Of a stretch of DNA of 64,000 bases, positions 17,262-25,878 are shown piece after piece. The notes beneath the pieces were generated by a model. That model was not told the origin of the DNA. It saw only the letters and a list, made by a program, of their open reading frames with translations, and made no database searches. The position numbers and the translations under genes were made by a program. The stretch is from assembly GCA_014163555.1 (NCBI GenBank), contig JACJGO010000024.1, positions 1-64,000 on the forward strand, written 5' to 3'. Numbering within the stretch: position 1 is the stretch's first letter; each line of letters starts with the position of its first letter. The DNA is from Flavisolibacter longurius. Lineage in GTDB: Bacteria; Bacteroidota; Bacteroidia; Chitinophagales; Chitinophagaceae.

Positions 17262-18659
17262 ATGGCATTTAAAAAATATATCCACCCTTTCTGGTATGCT
17301 CTCACCGATTATGGAAGCGCCGCCATTGCCTGGGGGCTTTTTTATTTTGCCCGCAAGCAGTTGCTCCAGGAACCGCTGACGGTTGATTACCGGTTTTGGA
17401 TCGGAATTGTTTTTGTACCCGCCGGCTGGCTGGTGCTGTATGCGCTTTTGGGTTCCTACCGTTCCGTGTACAAAAAATCCCGCCTGGCAGAAGCTACCAA
17501 TGCCTTTGTTTGTGCGTTGATTGGCAGCATTATTCTTTTCTTTTTGTTTATACTGGACGATACAAGGGGCAACAGCCGGTATTATTACGCCGCCTTTTTT
17601 ACCCTGCTTTCCTTACACCTGTTTTTTACCTTGTTGGGGCGAATGCTGTTGCTGGGCATTGCCAAGCGACAACTTGTGAAAAAAATCATCCGGTTTCATG
17701 CGGTGATTGTGGGGACACCGCTTCATGCCGGCAGGATCTATCGCGAAGCGGGTAGGCAGTTGGCAGAGGAAGGGTACCAGGTGGTAGGTTTTATCAATAC
17801 AGCCACTGAACGTATTGGCGGGCAGAAAGACCTGCCGATGTTGGGTGATACGGAAACATTGGAGAGGATCATCGAGGATAAAGAAATAAAACTGGTGGTG
17901 CTGGCAATGGATAAAAAGCAGCAACCCTTGCTGGAGGCCCTGCTGGTGCGTCTCTCGGAAAAAGACGTGGCGGTAAAAAGCGAGGCCAGTGCCCTGGACA
18001 TTCTTTCGGGGGCCGTACGGCCGGTGAATGTGTTTGGGGCCGTCCTCACCGACCTGCAAACCGGGATGATGCCCGACTGGCAATTGAACATTAAACGGGT
18101 GATTGATTTTTGTGGTGCCCTTTTCTCCCTCGTGATCTTGTTACCGCTTTTCCTTTATGTGGCGTTGCGGGTACGTCTATCGTCTCCTGGCCCTATTCTA
18201 TACCGGCAGGAGCGGATCGGGTACAAAGGCAAGCCGTTTACTATGTATAAATTCCGGTCGATGGTGGTAGATGCAGAGAAGGGCGGACCGGCGCTTTCTT
18301 CGGACAACGATCCTCGTATTACGCCCTGGGGACGGGTAATGCGCAAATGGCGACTAGACGAGCTGCCGCAGCTTTGGAACATCATACGGGGCGACATGAG
18401 CCTGGTAGGTCCACGACCCGAACGTCGCTATTACATCGACCAGATCATTGCACAGTATCCCTATTACAAATACCTGCTGAAGCTCAAGCCCGGACTAACC
18501 TCCTGGGGAATGGTGCAGTTTGGCTACGCCGAAAATGTAGAGCAAATGATCGAACGCAGCAAGTTTGACCTGGTTTATCTGGAGAACATTTCGCTGCTGC
18601 TTGATTTTAAGATCATGCTGCACACGTTGCGTATTATTTTTTCGGGAAAAGGAAAGTAA
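17262..18659 (+). CDS. Exopolysaccharide polyprenyl glycosylphosphotransferase (initiating sugar transferase)
   Basis: A 465-residue inner-membrane enzyme that transfers a sugar-1-phosphate to undecaprenyl phosphate to start capsule, O-antigen or exopolysaccharide assembly. Four N-terminal membrane helices (about residues 10-130) precede a soluble Rossmann-like domain (about 145-265). A fifth membrane segment (IDFCGALFSLVILLPLFLYV) leads into the bacterial sugar transferase domain with QERIGYKGKPF, MYKFRSM, RKWRLDELPQLWNI and SLVGPRPE. The start is the ATG 4 bases after the dehydrogenase stop; the frame stays open upstream inside that gene but without membrane character. A GATATT word-repeat tract follows the stop directly. 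Confidence 0.93.
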   Translation: MAFKKYIHPFWYALTDYGSAAIAWGLFYFARKQLLQEPLTVDYRFWIGIVFVPAGWLVLYALLGSYRSVYKKSRLAEATNAFVCALIGSIILFFLFILDDTRGNSRYYYAAFFTLLSLHLFFTLLGRMLLLGIAKRQLVKKIIRFHAVIVGTPLHAGRIYREAGRQLAEEGYQVVGFINTATERIGGQKDLPMLGDTETLERIIEDKEIKLVVLAMDKKQQPLLEALLVRLSEKDVAVKSEASALDILSGAVRPVNVFGAVLTDLQTGMMPDWQLNIKRVIDFCGALFSLVILLPLFLYVALRVRLSSPGPILYRQERIGYKGKPFTMYKFRSMVVDAEKGGPALSSDNDPRITPWGRVMRKWRLDELPQLWNIIRGDMSLVGPRPERRYYIDQIIAQYPYYKYLLKLKPGLTSWGMVQFGYAENVEQMIERSKFDLVYLENISLLLDFKIMLHTLRIIFSGKGK

Positions 18660-18662
18660 GAA

Positions 18663-18692
18663 GATATTGAGATATTAGATATTGGGATATTA
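18663..18692. repeat. Word-repeat tract, GATATTR
   Basis: GATATTGA, GATATTA, GATATTGG, GATATTA run head to tail, starting 3 bases after the sugar transferase stop codon. The period is 7-8 bases. Confidence 0.7.
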
Positions 18693-18823
18693 TTTGGTAG
18701 CGTGTCACTGTACAGAAATCTGTTTTTTAAGCAAGAAACTGATTTTAAATTTTCACTGGTTTTGGTAATCCCCACCATGCGCAGGTAAACATCATCAAAA
18801 CTCACTGCGGCTTCTTGCATGAA

Positions 18824-18853
18824 AAAACGCAACCATTTTAATGGTTGCGTTTT
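18824..18853. terminator. Bidirectional terminator between sugar transferase and htpG
   Basis: AAAACGCAACCATT pairs perfectly with AATGGTTGCGTTTT across a 2-base loop. A/T runs on both sides let it serve both convergent genes. Confidence 0.9.
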
Positions 18854-18890
18854 GAAATCAATATCTATTATTTACTATCTCAGCATCCTC

Positions 18891-20783
18891 TCACTCGCTC
18901 ACCACTTTCACGCTGCGCTCCACAAAGGCCGTCAGGTCGGCGCCTTTCAGCATGCCTTGTGAAAGCAGGGCCAAATCAAACACCTGCTTGGCCAGTTGCG
19001 TAGCGTGTGTTTCGTCAGACTGCAGGATCTTGGAAACCAGTTTGTGGTTGCCGTTGATGGCCACTTTGTAGCTGTCGGGCAGGGTGCCGTAAAAGCCCAT
19101 GCCGCCACCGCCCATGCGGGCCATATCCTTCATGCGGCGCATCCATTCTTCCATGGTAATGGTCACCGGCAATTCTTCGGATGAAAGGCTTTCCACTTCC
19201 ACTTTCATGGTAGGGTTGTTGATCGCCTTTTCAAACACTTCTTTTACCTTTTTGGTTTCGTCTTCGGTAAGCTGGTGTTTTTGGGCATCTTCTTTTTCAA
19301 TCAGTTTGTCCATCACATCGGCATCCACCCTTTTGAATGAAACTTTTTCCAGCTTCATTTCCAGTTGCTGCATAAAATGGTTGTCGAGTGGCATGTCCAT
19401 CACCAGCACATCGTAATTGCGCTTGTCGGCCGTAGCAATGTAGCTGTGCTGCTTCTCTGCATCCGGTGTGTACAGGTAAATGGCGGTGCCGTTTTTGTCG
19501 GTCTGAAAGTCCTTGACCTTGGCGTTGTATTCTTCAAAGGTGTAGTGCTCGTTCTTGGTGTTGGTCAGCAGGCAAAAGTCCTTTGCTTTTTCGTAGAACT
19601 TTTCTTCGGTGATCATGCCGTATTTAACAAACAGGCCAATGTCCTTCCACTTTTCTTCATAGGCCTTGCGGTCTTTTTTATACAGCTCATTGAGCTTGTC
19701 GGCCACCTTGCGGGTAATGTAGCTGTTGATCTTTTTTACGTTGCTGTCGGCCTGTAAAAACGAACGGCTTACGTTCAGCGGAATGTCCGGTGAATCGATC
19801 ACACCGTGCAACAGCATCAAAAATTCCGGTACAATATCTTTTACTTCATCTGTGATAAATACCTGACGGGAAAAGAGCTTGATCTTGTTTTTCTGCAGCT
19901 CAAATTCATTCTTCACTTTCGGGAAATAAAGCACGCCGGTCAGGTTGAACGGGTAATCCACGTTCAGGTGGATCCAGAACAGGGGCTCTTCCGACATCGG
20001 GTACAGCTCGCGGTAAAACTTCAGGTAGTCTTCGTCCTTTAATTCGGAAGGTTGCTTTGTCCAGATGGGCGTTGTGTCGTTGATGATGTTCGGCACCTCC
20101 ACATCCTTGTACTTGGTCTTGCCTTCTTCATCCACACCATCTTCTTCGCTTTCGGTTTTGGTACCAAACTGTATGGGCACCGGCATAAAGCGGCAGTATT
20201 TTTCCAGGATACCCTGCAATTTCCATTTGTCCAAAAACTCTTCGTTCTCGCTGTTGATGTAAAGAATGACGTCTGTTCCGCGTTCCGTTTTAGCCCCTTC
20301 GGTGATCTCAAATTCCGTGCTGCCATCGCAGACCCAGCGGGCCGGTTCGGCGCCGTCCTGGTAGGAAAGCGTTTGAATCTCCACTTTATCGGCCACCATA
20401 AACGCCGAATAAAAGCCCAATCCAAAGCGACCAATGATCTCGTTGGCATCTTTTGCTTCCTTGAACTTTTCCATGAACTCCGTGGCTCCGGAAAAGGCAA
20501 TCTGGTTGATGTACTTTTTAATTTCTTCGGCTGTCATCCCAATGCCTTTGTCGGACACGGTGATGGTCTTTGCCGCTTCATCCAGCGTAATCTCAATTTT
20601 CAGGTCCCCCAGTTCCTGGTTGTACTGACCAAGCGAAGAAAGCCGCTTAACTTTTTGGGTGGCATCCACGGCATTGCTCACCAATTCCCGCAAAAAGATC
20701 TCGTGATCGGAATACAAGAATTTTTTGATGATGGGAAAAATATTTTCTGTATGAATGGAGATTGTTCCTTTTTCCTGTACCAT
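18891..20783 (-). CDS. htpG: Molecular chaperone HtpG (bacterial Hsp90)
   Basis: A 630-residue Hsp90, the normal HtpG length, acting as an ATP-driven cytoplasmic chaperone dimer. The N-terminal GHKL ATPase shows LRELVSNAVDA (residues about 32-42, catalytic Glu and Mg-binding Asn), VSDKGIGMT and GRFGLGFYSAFMVADKV. The middle domain includes the SRSFLQ loop Arg region, and the C-terminal dimerisation domain ends at VVSE. It is monocistronic, with a convergent terminator downstream. Upstream on the minus strand is a TTACTTTG box (plus-strand 20841-20848) that could be a -7 element, without a well-spaced -33. Confidence 0.98.
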   Translation of the reverse strand: MVQEKGTISIHTENIFPIIKKFLYSDHEIFLRELVSNAVDATQKVKRLSSLGQYNQELGDLKIEITLDEAAKTITVSDKGIGMTAEEIKKYINQIAFSGATEFMEKFKEAKDANEIIGRFGLGFYSAFMVADKVEIQTLSYQDGAEPARWVCDGSTEFEITEGAKTERGTDVILYINSENEEFLDKWKLQGILEKYCRFMPVPIQFGTKTESEEDGVDEEGKTKYKDVEVPNIINDTTPIWTKQPSELKDEDYLKFYRELYPMSEEPLFWIHLNVDYPFNLTGVLYFPKVKNEFELQKNKIKLFSRQVFITDEVKDIVPEFLMLLHGVIDSPDIPLNVSRSFLQADSNVKKINSYITRKVADKLNELYKKDRKAYEEKWKDIGLFVKYGMITEEKFYEKAKDFCLLTNTKNEHYTFEEYNAKVKDFQTDKNGTAIYLYTPDAEKQHSYIATADKRNYDVLVMDMPLDNHFMQQLEMKLEKVSFKRVDADVMDKLIEKEDAQKHQLTEDETKKVKEVFEKAINNPTMKVEVESLSSEELPVTITMEEWMRRMKDMARMGGGGMGFYGTLPDSYKVAINGNHKLVSKILQSDETHATQLAKQVFDLALLSQGMLKGADLTAFVERSVKVVSE

Positions 20784-21075
20784 AGTTTAGTTTATTAAGT
20801 AATTGTTCAGGGATTCGGCCCAATTCATCAATGGGCGTTCCAAAGTAAAGGATATTGACACATTGACAGCGCAAATTATTTTCTGGTGTTTCTAAGCGAC
20901 CAATTTTAGTTGTAAAGCCCACTTTTTCTGCTGGAAAAGCTTGCAGCAGCCTGAACAAATTGCAGCCTCTGCTGTAAAAAAATCTTTTCCCCGATTTGTT
21001 CCTGACAGAATGTGGGCATGTAAGTTGTATATAGAATCCTGAAATTTTCATTGCTAAACAAAAAAACACTGAAAT

Positions 21076-22182
21076 ATGAAAAAGACGTTACTGGCGATGC
21101 TACTTGCGGGTGGATCTATGAGTTTATTTGCACAAACAAACCCAACTACCAATACACCCACGCAGGAGCCTACAACCTCACAGCCTACAACCTCACAGCC
21201 TACAACAACACAGCCCAGTACAGACCCCAGCATGCAGACCAACACCATGCAAAACAACACAATGACCAACACCAATTCAAACATTAATACATGGAATGGT
21301 GTATCGGTAAACAGTACGTCATGGGCGCCTGAACGCGACCCCTCCTGGAACTGGAACAACTATGGTGTTTGGAGCGGCAGTGCCAACTGGAATGCGAATC
21401 CAAATTCACCAACAGGAAATACAGCCGCTAACATGAACAACAACAACATGAATGCGGATGGTACCATGAGCTCAACCGGTAACTACAGTGCCTATGGTGG
21501 TACAGCTGTACCCTACCTGCCGGCAAACGTTCAGTTCCGTTTTAACCAGGATTTCCCCACAACGGCCAACACACCGTTTAGCTGGAATCAGTATGGTGAG
21601 TGGTTCCATACTTATCACATGAACAACGGTCGGTTGACACAGTATTTCTATGATTCAAGAGGTAACGGTTATGCATTGGCTCTGCCTGTATTGCATACCT
21701 ATGTTCCTGAGAACATCGTAGCCAATGCGCTGAACAAGTATGGTTCCAGCCTGTATTCCATTTCAATGGTAAAAACAAATGGAAATGACAGCACAGGTAC
21801 CTACCAGATTGGCCTGTTGGATCGTGGTCAGTTGTATATGCAATACCTGGATGAAAACGGTGTAACCGTGGGTGATGTTTGGCGTGTGGAAGAAGTTGAT
21901 AGCACAGGTGTGATGACATCAACAGAAACCAATGCCGCTATGGGTAGCGATATGAACACCAATCAGAGTGCAACTAACCAATCAACGATGGGTAACACGT
22001 CTGATATGAATCAAACACAAACCGCTACGGATCCTTCCAGCCAGGTAACAGAAATCAAGACTAAGGAAGGTAAAACTGAGATTGAATATGCCGATGGTTC
22101 GCAAACCAAGATCAAAACCGAAAAGGATAAAATAAAGATCAAGACCAAAGACGGCAAGAAAACAAAAATTGAAAACGAATAA
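21076..22182 (+). CDS. Secreted low-complexity protein with PepSY-like middle domain
   Basis: A 368-residue protein of unknown function. Signal peptide 1-19 (ending LFAQ) is followed by a T/Q/P/N-rich disordered segment (about 20-150) containing repeated PTTSQ units encoded by a 15-base tandem repeat. A folded region (about 150-275) reads like PepSY-like periplasmic domains: FNQDFPTTANTPFSWNQYGE, a tyrosine-rich strand pair, then VPENIVANALNKYG. The tail is low complexity again and ends in a lysine-rich KIKTKDGKKTKIE segment (about 325-368). The PepSY-like call is my inference from the strand-helix pattern. It is monocistronic with a strong terminator downstream. GGGCATGTAAGTTGT at 21012-21026 resembles a sigma-54 -24/-12 promoter. 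Confidence 0.8.
   Translation: MKKTLLAMLLAGGSMSLFAQTNPTTNTPTQEPTTSQPTTSQPTTTQPSTDPSMQTNTMQNNTMTNTNSNINTWNGVSVNSTSWAPERDPSWNWNNYGVWSGSANWNANPNSPTGNTAANMNNNNMNADGTMSSTGNYSAYGGTAVPYLPANVQFRFNQDFPTTANTPFSWNQYGEWFHTYHMNNGRLTQYFYDSRGNGYALALPVLHTYVPENIVANALNKYGSSLYSISMVKTNGNDSTGTYQIGLLDRGQLYMQYLDENGVTVGDVWRVEEVDSTGVMTSTETNAAMGSDMNTNQSATNQSTMGNTSDMNQTQTATDPSSQVTEIKTKEGKTEIEYADGSQTKIKTEKDKIKIKTKDGKKTKIENE
21169..21213 (+). repeat. 15-base tandem repeat in coding sequence, 3 units
   Basis: CCTACAACCTCACAG twice, then CCTACAACAACACAG, encoding repeated PTTSQ/PTTTQ. The unit is in frame, so copy-number change would alter linker length without a frameshift. Confidence 0.85.
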
Positions 22183-22217
22183 GTAAGGCGTATAAACGTC
22201 AATCAAAAACAATATGG

Positions 22218-22246
22218 AAAAGAACCCGGGTGACGGGTTCTTTTCT
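22218..22246 (+). terminator. Rho-independent terminator
   Basis: AAAAGAACCCG pairs with CGGGTTCTTTT across GGTGA, followed by more T. It lies 36 bases after the stop codon at 22182. Confidence 0.9.
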
Positions 22247-22265
22247 TTCTTAAAACGACACGTTT

Positions 22266-22445
22266 ATGGATAACAAAAACAGGTCTTTGAATAAAGAGCA
22301 GGAGCAGGGTTCTAAGGCCACATCGGCACAGCAAAGCAACAACCCGTTTGAAAACAATCGCACGGTAGAAAACGACATTCAGCAGTCCCAAGAAGAACTG
22401 GATAACGAACAGACCTTTAAGGAGGCCAGCACGGAGAGAGATTGA
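22266..22445 (+). CDS. Very small hydrophilic protein (59 residues)
   Basis: A 59-codon frame starting with ATG GAT AAC AAA. It encodes a protein almost without hydrophobic residues (MDNKNRSLNKEQEQ..., ending KEASTERD), rich in N, Q, E and S and probably disordered. It lies just after the terminator of the previous gene and 80 bases before another small hydrophilic gene. It resembles the other small charged proteins at 32297-34273 in composition, not in alignable sequence. A stress-related hydrophilin role is a guess. Support for coding is its clean ATG, its composition and its setting; no family is recognised. Confidence 0.6.
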   Translation: MDNKNRSLNKEQEQGSKATSAQQSNNPFENNRTVENDIQQSQEELDNEQTFKEASTERD

Positions 22446-22525
22446 GGAGAATAGGTGGTGGAATGGTTTATCCGCAAGTCAACTGGCAGAAATCCAATTT
22501 TGTTCTTACCAATAAAACAAATCTT

Positions 22526-22738
22526 ATGAATAAAAAAGATGAAAAACGCCTCGATATTCCATCGGAGGCCAACCGGGAAAAGCACATCAACTTTATGGAT
22601 GCCGAAGAAAAAACGGCTTCTGAAAATATTTCTGATGAGAAGCGTTTTGGTGCTTCCGATGAAGACAAAGAACGCCGCCGGCAATGGCAGGAAGGATTGG
22701 AAGAAGGAAGAAAATCTGCAGACCAAAACCGTGACTGA
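22526..22738 (+). CDS. Small hydrophilic protein (70 residues)
   Basis: A 70-residue charged protein beginning MNKKDEKRLDIPSEANREKH and ending EGRKSADQNRD, with no hydrophobic segment. The ATG at 22526 is preferred over upstream in-frame starts, which would add residues coded by intergenic sequence. Its stop codon overlaps the next ATG (TGATG), so it is translationally coupled to the zinc-ribbon gene. TGGCAGAAATCC-AATTTTG lies 42 bases upstream and resembles boxes before other small genes here. Function unknown. Confidence 0.7.
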   Translation: MNKKDEKRLDIPSEANREKHINFMDAEEKTASENISDEKRFGASDEDKERRRQWQEGLEEGRKSADQNRD

Positions 22739-22968
22739 TGGTACCACAATTTGAGCAATCCACATTTGAAAGCCAACCCGTGCAATGCAAAAAATGTGGC
22801 TGGTCAGGAACCGGCGCCGAGGCCCTGCTGATCGACTTTTACGGGGTTACCGAAAACCAGGAAATCTATTGTCCCGAATGCGACAAAAAGATCGGCACGG
22901 TCGTAAAAGACAACCGCAGCGATCCACCGGGTGAAAGTGCCACCGATCTTAGTTTCCAGATTGGTTAG
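22738..22968 (+). CDS. Small zinc-ribbon protein
   Basis: A 76-residue protein with two CxxC knuckles, QCKKCGW (residues about 17-23) and YCPECDK (about 44-50), the spacing of a single zinc ribbon. It may bind nucleic acid or a protein partner; no enzyme motif is present. It is coupled to the preceding small hydrophilic gene by a 1-base stop/start overlap. Its 3' end overlaps the convergent thioredoxin gene by four bases, leaving no room for a separate terminator. No named family is recognised. Confidence 0.8.
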   Translation: MVPQFEQSTFESQPVQCKKCGWSGTGAEALLIDFYGVTENQEIYCPECDKKIGTVVKDNRSDPPGESATDLSFQIG

Positions 22969-23339
22969 CTTTCTTTGGGTGAAGATGCCAGGAGGCGTTC
23001 CTCAATCACTTGTTGAAATGCATTTTTGGGGATGGCTCCTTTTTGCATCATGGGTGCTCCCTCCACTGGGATAAACAGGAGGGTAGGAATGCTTTGTATG
23101 CCGAACAGGGCTGAAAGTTCCGCTTCCTTGTCTGTATCAATTTTATAGATCACCAGCTTTCCTTCATATTCATTCGAGAGTTCTTCCAGTACCGGCGCCA
23201 CAGCTTTACAGGGACCACACCAGTCTGCATAAAAATCCACAATTGCCGGCAGCGAACCGGCGTATTTCCATTCCTGGTCTTTCGTATAATCAAAGATTTT
23301 CTCCCGGAATCCCTCTGCTGTCAATTGAACTGTTGCCAT
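22965..23339 (-). CDS. trxA: Thioredoxin
   Basis: A 124-residue thioredoxin with the active-site motif WCGPCK (about residue 40) and the cis-proline in SIPTLLF. It has no signal peptide, so it is a cytoplasmic disulfide reductase. It is longer than E. coli TrxA by an N-terminal extension (MATVQLTAEGFREKIFDYTKD), which is common in Bacteroidota. It stands alone on the minus strand, divergent from the M61 peptidase with about 120 bases between. The symbol is by family; other thioredoxin paralogues may exist elsewhere. Confidence 0.92.
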   Translation of the reverse strand: MATVQLTAEGFREKIFDYTKDQEWKYAGSLPAIVDFYADWCGPCKAVAPVLEELSNEYEGKLVIYKIDTDKEAELSALFGIQSIPTLLFIPVEGAPMMQKGAIPKNAFQQVIEERLLASSPKES

Positions 23340-23436
23340 GCCTTTTTTTCTTTTTCTCTTCCATAATCAGGCCAGCCCTTTTCCATGAGCGGCAGCAATT
23401 CACTTTTAGTGAACGTTGCTGTGCACCGAATGCTGC

Positions 23437-23444
23437 TATGTTTG
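23437..23444 (+). promoter_or_regulatory. TAnnTTTG promoter box before the M61 peptidase
   Basis: TATGTTTG matches the -7 consensus. GTTG at 23415-23418, 18 bases upstream, is a weak -33. The start codon follows 15-18 bases after the box. Confidence 0.4.
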
Positions 23445-23459
23445 CAAAAAATACGGCAC

Positions 23460-25805
23460 ATGATGAAACGACTCTTCTTACCTTGTTTTTTGGTTTGCGG
23501 GCTTCTCTTTCACAGCGCAGCCAACGCAAAGAACGTTTATCGTTATACGGTTGATCTAACCGATGTCTCCAACGACAACCTGCAGGTTGAATTACTGGCA
23601 CCCGCTGTAAAATCTGCAACCACTGTTTTGTCCTTTCCCAAGATTATCCCGGGTACGTATAGCATCAGTGACTATGGAAAATTTATCAGCAATGTAAAAG
23701 CGTTTACCAAAAGCGGGAAAGCCTTGCCCGTCACCAAAGCAGGCGAGAACCAGTGGCGTATCAGCAATGCAACCACCCTGCACAAAATAACCTATGTGGT
23801 GGAGGATATTTTTGATACCAAAAAAGAGCACAATGTGTATCCGATGGCGGCTACCGATTTTGAAGCTGGAAAAGCATTCGTGCTGCATACGCCGGGTGTG
23901 TTTGGCTTTCTCAACGGCATGAACAAACTTCCGTTTGAGATTACGGTGCAAAAGCCTTCCGGCTTCTATGGCTCTACGGCACTGATACCCGCCAGCACCA
24001 CTGCTTCGCAGGATGTTTTTAAGGTAGACAACCTGGATGTTTTATACGATTCGCCCATCATGTACACAGTTCCGGATACATCCACGGTTAAGGTGGGAAA
24101 TGCCGATGTGCTGGTTTCGGTTTATTCGCCCAACAAAAAGCTGCAGGCAAAAGAAATTGCCGGCTGGATGCAGGAACTGCTGGACGCCACAAAAAATTAT
24201 TTAGGTGGAAAGCTGCCCACCGATCGCTATGCTTTCCTGTACTACTTCCACGAACCCGCAGCGGAACACTCTTTTCCCCGGGGCCTGGGCGGTGCATTGG
24301 AGCATGCTTCCTCTTCGTTTTATTATGTGCCCGAAATGGAGCCGGAGCAGATCAAAAACATGCTGGTGGACATTTCTTCGCATGAATTTTTCCATATCAT
24401 CACGCCCCTGACCATTGCCTCCAGAGAAGTAAAAGAGTTTAATTTCAACGAGGCGGTTTTATCCAAACACCTGTGGTTATACGAAGGAGTGACCGAATAC
24501 ACGTCACATCATGTACAGGTAAAGTATGGTATGAACACGGTGCAGCAGTTTTTAGCCAAGCTTTCGCAAAAGATCACCAATTCGCGTACACGCCATAACG
24601 ATACGCTTTCATTTACCACGATGAGTAAAGAAAGTGCCGGCAAGTACAAGGACGAATACGGTAACGTATATGAAAAAGGCGCCCTGATTGCGGCGGTGCT
24701 GGATATTTACCTGCTGCACCTGTCCGATGGTGCGTACGGGCTTCGCAACCTTACCTATGACCTGGGTGTACGCTATGGAAAATACAGGGCCTTTAATGAT
24801 GAAGAATTGTTCGATGAAATTGCAAAGCTTTCCTATCCCGAAACCCGGGAGTTCTTTCGCAAGCATGTGGAAGGATCCGAACCGATTCCGTATGACTATT
24901 ATTTTGGACTTGCCGGCGTAAAGTTCTCACCTGTGGTGGAATCAAAAACCATGAGCTTTGGTGGCATCCTGCCAACCTTAAATGAAAGCGGGCAGTTGGT
25001 TGTTGGACAGCAATCACAACTGAATGAATTTGGCAAGTCGCTTGGTTACCAGGTCGGAGATGTTTTGTACGCTTTTAATGGAGCGCCGCTGAGCCCGGAA
25101 CGGTTTTCCAAAGTGGTGGACAGCCTGAAAAAAGTCAGCAAGGAAGGTGAACCATTTGAAGTCAGCATTGGCAGGAAAGGCGCCACTAGTGCCATTGAGC
25201 CCATGACATTGAAAGGAAAAGTAACAATGGTTACCACGACTGAAAGAAACAAGCTGGAACTGATGCCTTCTCCCACCAAAAAGCAGGAGACGGTACGACG
25301 TGCCTGGCTTACCACCAACCAGCCGTCATCTGCTGCCAAAGAATATCCTGCCAACCCTGCCGATGTGGCTTCAGTGGATGCCATACTGAAAGCAACCTAT
25401 GATGTCATTTCCGGTCCGGCCGGTCCGCGCAACTGGGAACGTTTTCACAGTCTTTTTTTGCCGGCGGCCAAAATGGGTGCAGCCCTGGCAAGGCCTGATG
25501 GTAATGCTGTTTTTCGTTCGTTCACACCGGCTGAATACCAGCGGAACAACGGGCCTATGTTTACGCAATTGGGCTTTTTTGAAGAGGAGCTGGGCCGGCA
25601 GATGACACAGTTTGGCAACCTGGCACATGTGCAATCGGCTTACCAATACAGGATGGCACCGAGCGGAAAAGTTGAAAAACGCGGGGTGAATTTTATCACG
25701 CTGGTAAAAGCAGACAACCGGTGGTGGATAGCAGAGATTGTGTGGCAGGAAGAAGGGGCAGGCAATCCTATCCCGGCGGGACTGGTGAAGCCAATGGGCA
25801 ATTGA
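23460..25805 (+). CDS. M61-family peptidase with C-terminal PDZ domain
   Basis: A 781-residue exported metallopeptidase of the glycyl aminopeptidase (M61) type. Two adjacent ATGs (23460, 23463) open a signal peptide of about 22 residues ending SAANA; either could be used, and earlier in-frame starts lack signal character. The zinc motif is SSHEFFHIITPL (HExxH), followed by the downstream Glu region LWLYEGVTEY. A PDZ domain (GKSLGYQVGDVLYAFNG, about residues 520-600) is typical of the family. A C-terminal extension (about 640-780) ends NPIPAGLVKPMGN. The stop codon lies inside a CAATNNN word-repeat tract. It probably degrades peptides in the periplasm. Confidence 0.92.
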   Translation: MMKRLFLPCFLVCGLLFHSAANAKNVYRYTVDLTDVSNDNLQVELLAPAVKSATTVLSFPKIIPGTYSISDYGKFISNVKAFTKSGKALPVTKAGENQWRISNATTLHKITYVVEDIFDTKKEHNVYPMAATDFEAGKAFVLHTPGVFGFLNGMNKLPFEITVQKPSGFYGSTALIPASTTASQDVFKVDNLDVLYDSPIMYTVPDTSTVKVGNADVLVSVYSPNKKLQAKEIAGWMQELLDATKNYLGGKLPTDRYAFLYYFHEPAAEHSFPRGLGGALEHASSSFYYVPEMEPEQIKNMLVDISSHEFFHIITPLTIASREVKEFNFNEAVLSKHLWLYEGVTEYTSHHVQVKYGMNTVQQFLAKLSQKITNSRTRHNDTLSFTTMSKESAGKYKDEYGNVYEKGALIAAVLDIYLLHLSDGAYGLRNLTYDLGVRYGKYRAFNDEELFDEIAKLSYPETREFFRKHVEGSEPIPYDYYFGLAGVKFSPVVESKTMSFGGILPTLNESGQLVVGQQSQLNEFGKSLGYQVGDVLYAFNGAPLSPERFSKVVDSLKKVSKEGEPFEVSIGRKGATSAIEPMTLKGKVTMVTTTERNKLELMPSPTKKQETVRRAWLTTNQPSSAAKEYPANPADVASVDAILKATYDVISGPAGPRNWERFHSLFLPAAKMGAALARPDGNAVFRSFTPAEYQRNNGPMFTQLGFFEEELGRQMTQFGNLAHVQSAYQYRMAPSGKVEKRGVNFITLVKADNRWWIAEIVWQEEGAGNPIPAGLVKPMGN

Positions 25806-25827
25806 CAATTAGCAATAAGCAAATAAG
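25792..25827. repeat. Heptad tract CAATNNN across the M61 stop codon
   Basis: CAATGGG, CAATTGA, CAATTAG, CAATAAG, CAAATAAG. The first two units are inside the coding sequence, and the stop codon TGA is the end of the second unit. Confidence 0.75.
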
Positions 25828-25860
25828 AAAAGGGTGTTTTTTACAAGACACCCTTTTCTT
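25825..25860. terminator. Bidirectional terminator
   Basis: AAGAAAAGGGTGT pairs perfectly with ACACCCTTTTCTT across a 10-base loop. It lies between convergent genes and serves the M61 gene and the esterase lipoprotein on the minus strand. Confidence 0.92.
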
Positions 25861-25878
25861 ATGCTGCAAATTTTTGAA

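Noticed and set aside
16421-17305. 294-codon minus-strand frame over the Gfo/Idh/MocA dehydrogenase
   Set aside because: The plus-strand gene has clear Rossmann and EKP motifs; the antisense frame is His/Leu-rich without recognisable structure.
20052-20798. 248-codon plus-strand frame over htpG
   Set aside because: Antisense to a textbook HtpG; the phenylalanine- and valine-rich translation is the mirror of its charged codons.
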